Positions 34,360 to 37,635 of a stretch of 37,635 bases of DNA are shown in pieces. Under the pieces are notes generated by a model. The model worked only from the letters and a program-made list of their open reading frames with translations. It searched no databases and was not told the DNA's origin. Each line of letters opens with the position of its first letter. Within the stretch, counting starts at the first letter, position 1. Position numbers and translations under genes: made by a program. The stretch is from Aeromonas fluvialis (lineage in GTDB: Bacteria; Pseudomonadota; Gammaproteobacteria; Enterobacterales; Aeromonadaceae). The stretch covers positions 1-37,635 of the forward strand of contig NZ_CDBO01000060.1 of assembly GCF_000819885.1 (NCBI RefSeq), given 5' to 3'.

Positions 34360-35223
34360 ATGATTCACAGCATGACCGCCTACGCCCGCAAGGAATTCAA
34401 GGGCGATTGGGGCACAGCCGTTTGGGAAATTCGTTCGGTCAACCAGCGCTATCTGGAAACCTACATTCGCCTGCCGGAGCAACTGCGCAGCCTGGAGCCG
34501 GTCCTGCGTGAGCGCTTCCGCGCCAAGTTGCAACGCGGCAAGGTGGAGTGCAACCTGCGTTTCGAAGCCGCTCAAGCCGATGCAAAGCAGCTGCATATCA
34601 ATGAAGAGCTGGCCAAACTGATCATCGACAGCGCCAACTGGATAATGAAAGAAGCGGGCCAGGGCCAGCTCAACCCGGTCGACGTGCTGCGCTGGCCGGG
34701 CGTCATGGCTGCCGCCGAGCAGGACATGGACGCGGTCGCCACCGAGCTGCTCGGCGGGTTCGATCAGACCATGGAAGATTTCATCGCCTCCCGCGCCAGC
34801 GAGGGTGCCAACCTCAAGAACCTGATCCAGCAGCGTCTGGATGGTATTCAGGTCGAAGTGAAGAAGGTGCGCGAGCATCTGCCGCAGATCATCGAGTGGC
34901 AGCGCCAGAAGCTCACCGACCGCCTGGCCGAAGCCAAGGTAGAGCTGGATCCGGCCCGCATCGAGCAGGAGATCGTGATGCTGGCCCAGAAGATCGACGT
35001 GGCCGAAGAGCTGGATCGTCTGGAGATGCACATCAGCGAAACCATCAAGATCATGAAAAAGGGTGGCGCCTGTGGCCGTCGTCTCGACTTTATGATGCAG
35101 GAGTTCAACCGCGAGTCGAACACCCTCGGCTCCAAGTCCATCAACGCCGACGTGACCCAGTCCGCGGTCGAGCTGAAGGTGCTGATCGAGCAGATGCGCG
35201 AGCAAATTCAGAACATCGAATAG
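34360..35223 (+). CDS. yicC: YicC family protein
   Basis: This 287-aa protein matches E. coli YicC in length and sequence (MIHSMTAYARKE, IRSVNQRYLETYIRLPEQLR, GGACGRRLDFMMQEFNRESN, ending EQIQNIE). YicC family proteins have been reported as endoribonucleases. It is divergent from rph-pyrE, as in E. coli. The ATG at 34360 has a weak upstream GGA. The last 19 nt recur at 36651-36669 with three synonymous changes, so the present 3' end may have been supplied by an integrated element. Confidence 0.96.
   Translation: MIHSMTAYARKEFKGDWGTAVWEIRSVNQRYLETYIRLPEQLRSLEPVLRERFRAKLQRGKVECNLRFEAAQADAKQLHINEELAKLIIDSANWIMKEAGQGQLNPVDVLRWPGVMAAAEQDMDAVATELLGGFDQTMEDFIASRASEGANLKNLIQQRLDGIQVEVKKVREHLPQIIEWQRQKLTDRLAEAKVELDPARIEQEIVMLAQKIDVAEELDRLEMHISETIKIMKKGGACGRRLDFMMQEFNRESNTLGSKSINADVTQSAVELKVLIEQMREQIQNIE
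35203..35221 (+). repeat. putative attL-like repeat at the yicC 3' end
   Basis: CAAATTCAGAACATCGAAT, the last codons of yicC, matches 36651-36669 at 16 of 19 positions, with an 11-nt identical core (CAGAACATCGA, 35209-35219). Vibrio mobilizable genomic islands are known to integrate at the 3' end of yicC and to rebuild it. Confidence 0.65.
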
Positions 35224-35249
35224 ATTTTTCACCCGCCCAAGCATCGCTT

Positions 35250-35297
35250 AAAAGCCCGGTATTACCTTGTGAAGAGCAGGGTAGATACCGGGCTTTT
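35250..35297 (+). terminator. terminator after yicC
   Basis: An 11-bp stem (AAGCCCGGTAT at 35252-35262 with ATACCGGGCTT at 35285-35295) has a partly paired interior and a TTTTTT tail. It lies about 30 nt after the yicC stop. Confidence 0.88.
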
Positions 35298-35322
35298 TTC
35301 ATCTTCCCGGTCACATAGAGGG

Positions 35323-35351
35323 GCGGATGTCGGTGACAACCGACATGCCGC
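35323..35351. other. hairpin at the island edge
   Basis: ATGTCGGT and ACCGACAT form a perfect 8-bp stem with loop GACA, extended by GCGG/CCGC around one bulged G. It lies 21 nt beyond the stop of the truncated gene (minus strand). No T-run is seen. It may be a terminator remnant or a recombination feature. Confidence 0.4.
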
Positions 35352-35371
35352 GCCTGCTTGTTTTGTTCGGC

Positions 35372-35503
35372 TTAGGTGTAATAGACCTGAAAAGCGGTCG
35401 CGCTAATCTCGGCGCGACTTGAGATGGCGCGGAGTGCCTGGCGGGCGTGAGGGGCCAACTGCCCGTCCACACGCTCAAATTTGTAGTATTGATATTCGCT
35501 CAC
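35372..35503 (-). pseudogene. truncated N-terminus of a SEYQYY-type protein
   Basis: A GTG at 35503 (AAGG 8 nt upstream) opens a 43-codon ORF beginning VSEYQYYKFERVDGQLA and continuing to ALRAISSRAEISATAF. This resembles the N-terminus of a family of much larger bacterial proteins that start SEYQYYEF...RPLT and continue ALSSRA.ITPT. Here a stop occurs after VYYT, close to the yicC terminator. So it looks like the 5' fragment of a truncated gene. It starts 10 nt after the SEC-C gene and probably formed an operon with it. The family recognition is from memory. Confidence 0.6.
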
Positions 35504-35513
35504 GATGACCTTG

Positions 35514-36521
35514 TTATCGGTTAAGAGTGAATTGAAAGGTGTGGTCGAATAAAGGTTGGATCGCAACCTTTCGGGCGACCGGCCCCGCGTTGCTATAACG
35601 CCTCGGCTCAACCGTCACAAATCCCCAGTATTGTAAAAACCGCTCAATAAACCGTGACTCGATGATCATGGATAAGGTTTGTTCCGGCGAAAAGTAATGG
35701 TCGATCGGGATGGCCAATAGCACATCGGGAAACGCCGTCAACACCTCTTGCACCAACTCGGCGACACTGTGGTGTTGTTGCAGGCGCCACAGCATAAACA
35801 CCCAAAACGTACGCACATCGACCTCGGGGGAATAGCGGTCAAGATAGGCCCAGTTATATTGGCTGACAGCAGCCGCCAGCATCGGTTTAAAAAAGGCCTG
35901 TATCCCTGCCGCCTGATACTGTTGTTGCGCGGCTTTTTTCACATGATAGCGACCGCTGCGGCGATAAATAATGCCGCTGAGTTCGGCTAACACTCTGGTG
36001 TAGTGCAGGGCATTAAAGTTGTCTTCGTTGCGGCCCGCAAACTCACAAATACCGAAGTCACACCCGCATTGCGCCACGGCAAACTCCGGCAATAACTCAC
36101 CGGCCTGTTTGACCAATTTCATCGGCAAGTTGCCTTTGCTGGTGGCGTTGAATGACCCCTCTTGCGCCATGGCCTCATCAAGCATCAGGCCCAGATAGCG
36201 CATCACCGGGCTGGCAACAAGATCGTCTGGGGTGCTGATGGTGATCCACTGCAATTGATCGAACGGGGCATAAAGCCAATTGGCCATTTGGGTTGGCGTC
36301 ACCCCACAAAAATCGGGATGCGGTTGATTATTACGATCCGCCATTTTGTGCTGTAACGCCACATTGAGTTCAGCCAGGCTCAAATGTGGGTTCATGGCCA
36401 ACATGGCGGCGACCTCATCCTGCACGTCGGCATGCAGCTTGTCCTTGCGAGTCATACAACAACGTTTAAATTTTTTACCGCTGCCACAGGGGCAAGGATC
36501 GTTACGACCGGGTTTCATCAT
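35514..36521 (-). CDS. SEC-C zinc-motif protein of unknown function
   Basis: This 335-aa protein begins MMKPGRNDPCPCGSGKKFKR and has the full SEC-C motif (CPCGSGKKFKRCC), the zinc module found at the end of SecA and in many unrelated proteins. The remaining 310 residues are not recognised in detail. GNLPMKLVKQAGELLPEF and NFNALHYTRVLAELSGIIYR resemble a region seen in other SEC-C proteins. There is no membrane segment. It is AT-richer than its neighbours. The ATG at 36521 has AAGAGG 5 nt upstream; the preceding TTG is not needed. It lies inside the interval bounded by the yicC repeats and is opposite in strand to yicC. Possibly a defence or stress accessory gene, without direct evidence. Confidence 0.82.
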   Translation of the reverse strand: MMKPGRNDPCPCGSGKKFKRCCMTRKDKLHADVQDEVAAMLAMNPHLSLAELNVALQHKMADRNNQPHPDFCGVTPTQMANWLYAPFDQLQWITISTPDDLVASPVMRYLGLMLDEAMAQEGSFNATSKGNLPMKLVKQAGELLPEFAVAQCGCDFGICEFAGRNEDNFNALHYTRVLAELSGIIYRRSGRYHVKKAAQQQYQAAGIQAFFKPMLAAAVSQYNWAYLDRYSPEVDVRTFWVFMLWRLQQHHSVAELVQEVLTAFPDVLLAIPIDHYFSPEQTLSMIIESRFIERFLQYWGFVTVEPRRYSNAGPVARKVAIQPLFDHTFQFTLNR

Positions 36522-36650
36522 CAATGCCTCTTATCATAGGGTGAAGGCCAGCAAGGGTTTATCAGGCCAGGGCGCCGATGCCATATCGACTCTTGAAGCT
36601 GGCTGAGGGTCATGGGTAATCAAGTAACTATTTACAGCCAAGTATGTAAT

Positions 36651-36669
36651 CAGATCCAGAACATCGAGT
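36651..36669 (+). repeat. putative attR-like repeat of the yicC 3' end
   Basis: CAGATCCAGAACATCGAGT, followed by GA, reads QIQNIE-stop, the exact C-terminus of YicC. The three differences from 35203-35221 are all synonymous third positions (CAA/CAG, ATT/ATC, GAA/GAG). Upstream of it the similarity ends. That is expected of an attachment site where only the 3' part of the original gene remains. Confidence 0.65.
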
Positions 36670-36700
36670 GATATTGCGCTGACTATCCGGTTGTTCCCCG

Positions 36701-36733
36701 TAAAAGAGCCCTTGATCATCAAGGGCTCTTTTA
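36701..36733. terminator. 33-nt perfect palindrome, probable bidirectional terminator
   Basis: Two 16-nt arms (TAAAAGAGCCCTTGAT and its exact complement) flank one central C. The A-rich left and T-rich right flanks within the arms fit a bidirectional intrinsic terminator. It lies 32 nt beyond the yicC remnant and may be the original yicC terminator. Confidence 0.7.
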
Positions 36734-36823
36734 TCCGTCATTCCGCACCTAATTTTGGCTTTTTCAGTGCTTGACGGCGATCGGCCGTTCTGATCTATTA
36801 CTACTTTTTGCAGGTAGATCATC

Positions 36824-37635
36824 ATGGCCGCTCCCGCTATCTCTATCCGTAACCTCGATCACCTTGGCTTGGTCGCCGCACTCTGCCAAGAACTGGGGAT
36901 CGCCCGCATGATTGATGCTGTGCTTCCCAAAACGCCGCCTTTCAAGGTCTCACACGGTGAAGCCTTAGTCGCCATGATATTGAACGGCCTCGGCTTTCAT
37001 AGCAGCACCCTGCACATGTTCCCACAATTCTTCGCTAACAAGCCGGTGGAGCGCTTGATTGGCCCCGGGATCAGTGCTGATGACCTCAATGATGATGTGC
37101 TCGGTCGCTGTCTCGATGCCCTCTTCGAAGCCGATGTCAGCACCTTGTATCAGGTAATGGCTGCGCAAGTTGTCGAGCGGTTGGGCCTCAAAAGTACGGC
37201 AGTGCACCTCGATATCACCAGCTTCCACGTCGATGGCGCCTATGACCAGGCCGATGGTGAGCAGATCGGCAAGCTGCAATTGGTACGTGGTTATAGTCGA
37301 GATCATCGGCCCGAGCTGAACCAGGTGATCCTGGAACTCATCTGTGAAAATCAGGCCGGGCTGCCCATCTATATGCAGGCCCTGAGCGGCAATAGTAACG
37401 ACACCAAGGCCTTTGCCCAGACCGTACGCGGCCACTTGAGCAGCCTCAAGGCCGCGCAGGATTACCGTTATCTGGTCGGCGATGCGGCGCTGTATTGTGC
37501 CGACACCTTGCAACTGCTGGCTCAACAGCAGCAATTGTTTGTGACCCGGGTGCCTGTCACGTTGAACGAGGCCAAGCAGGCCGTGGCAACGATAGGCACC
37601 CAGTCGCTGGTTGCGCTGGGCAATGGTTATCATGG
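36824..37635 (+). mobile_element. IS1634-type transposase, 5' part
   Basis: An uninterrupted frame runs from ATG at 36824 to the window end (270 codons, no stop). It begins MAAPAISIRNLDHLGLVAAL and contains VSHGEALVAMILNGLGFHSS, LNDDVLGRCLDALFEADVS and TAVHLDITSFHVDGAY. These are typical of IS1634-family DDE transposases; the aspartate in HLDITSFHVDG is probably the first catalytic residue. The left inverted repeat was not identified with confidence but must lie between about 36734 and 36800. The 3' part lies outside the window, so intactness is unknown. Confidence 0.85.

Larger units (their letters stand above)
36522..36823. other. junction region between SEC-C gene and transposase
   Basis: This 302-bp stretch has no supported gene. 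It holds the likely SEC-C promoter, the yicC-end repeat (36651-36669), a 33-nt palindrome (36701-36733) and probably the left end of an insertion sequence. The short frames across it are not convincing. Confidence 0.6.

Overview
The window looks like a chromosomal segment of an Aeromonas-like gammaproteobacterium. This is an inference from the GC-rich coding regions, enterobacterial-type gene neighbourhoods in slightly different order, and proteins close to but not identical with their E. coli counterparts. No database was searched.

Layout: (1) 1-655 is the 3' end of an rRNA operon (5S, tRNA-Thr(GGT), 5S, terminator). (2) 691-9257 is an ebg-type beta-galactosidase locus: ebgR, ebgA, ebgC, the APC permease ygjI, the tRNA-binding protein ygjH and a second ygjI-like permease. 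Three copies of one palindrome around ebgR and ebgA are likely EbgR operators. (3) 9406-10830 holds yfeH, a bile acid:Na+ symporter family protein, and a block of about 325 bp without a convincing gene. (4) 10831-17485 (minus strand) is a complete ilvLGMEDA operon with a leader peptide and attenuator; comM diverges from it. (5) 19325-21196 carries two tandem YihG-like acyltransferases that overlap, tail to tail, a DUF523 gene. (6) 21121-24565 is a NAD-salvage locus: nrtR diverges from pncA-pncB, and a 28-codon ORF resembling the start of pncB lies between pncA and pncB. (7) 24591-29656 (minus strand) holds dsbA, srkA, ccoG, yihD and a membrane diguanylate cyclase; a second, degraded srkA tail lies just after srkA. 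(8) 29766-32664 is a copper cassette, copA-cueR, behind a MerR-type promoter with a 19-bp spacer. (9) 32715-35298 holds rph-pyrE with an attenuator, and divergent yicC.

(10) From 35203 to the end the sequence becomes accessory. The last codons of yicC are repeated, with synonymous changes only, about 1.45 kb downstream. Between the copies lie an AT-richer SEC-C zinc-motif gene and a truncated partner, both on the opposite strand. This is what site-specific integration into the 3' end of yicC would leave. A 33-nt perfect palindrome and the 5' part of an IS1634-type transposase follow.

Most of the window is ordinary core genome. The most unusual feature is a theme: three genes (pncB, srkA, yicC) have a second, diverged copy of one of their ends right beside them, pointing to past integration or recombination at gene ends.
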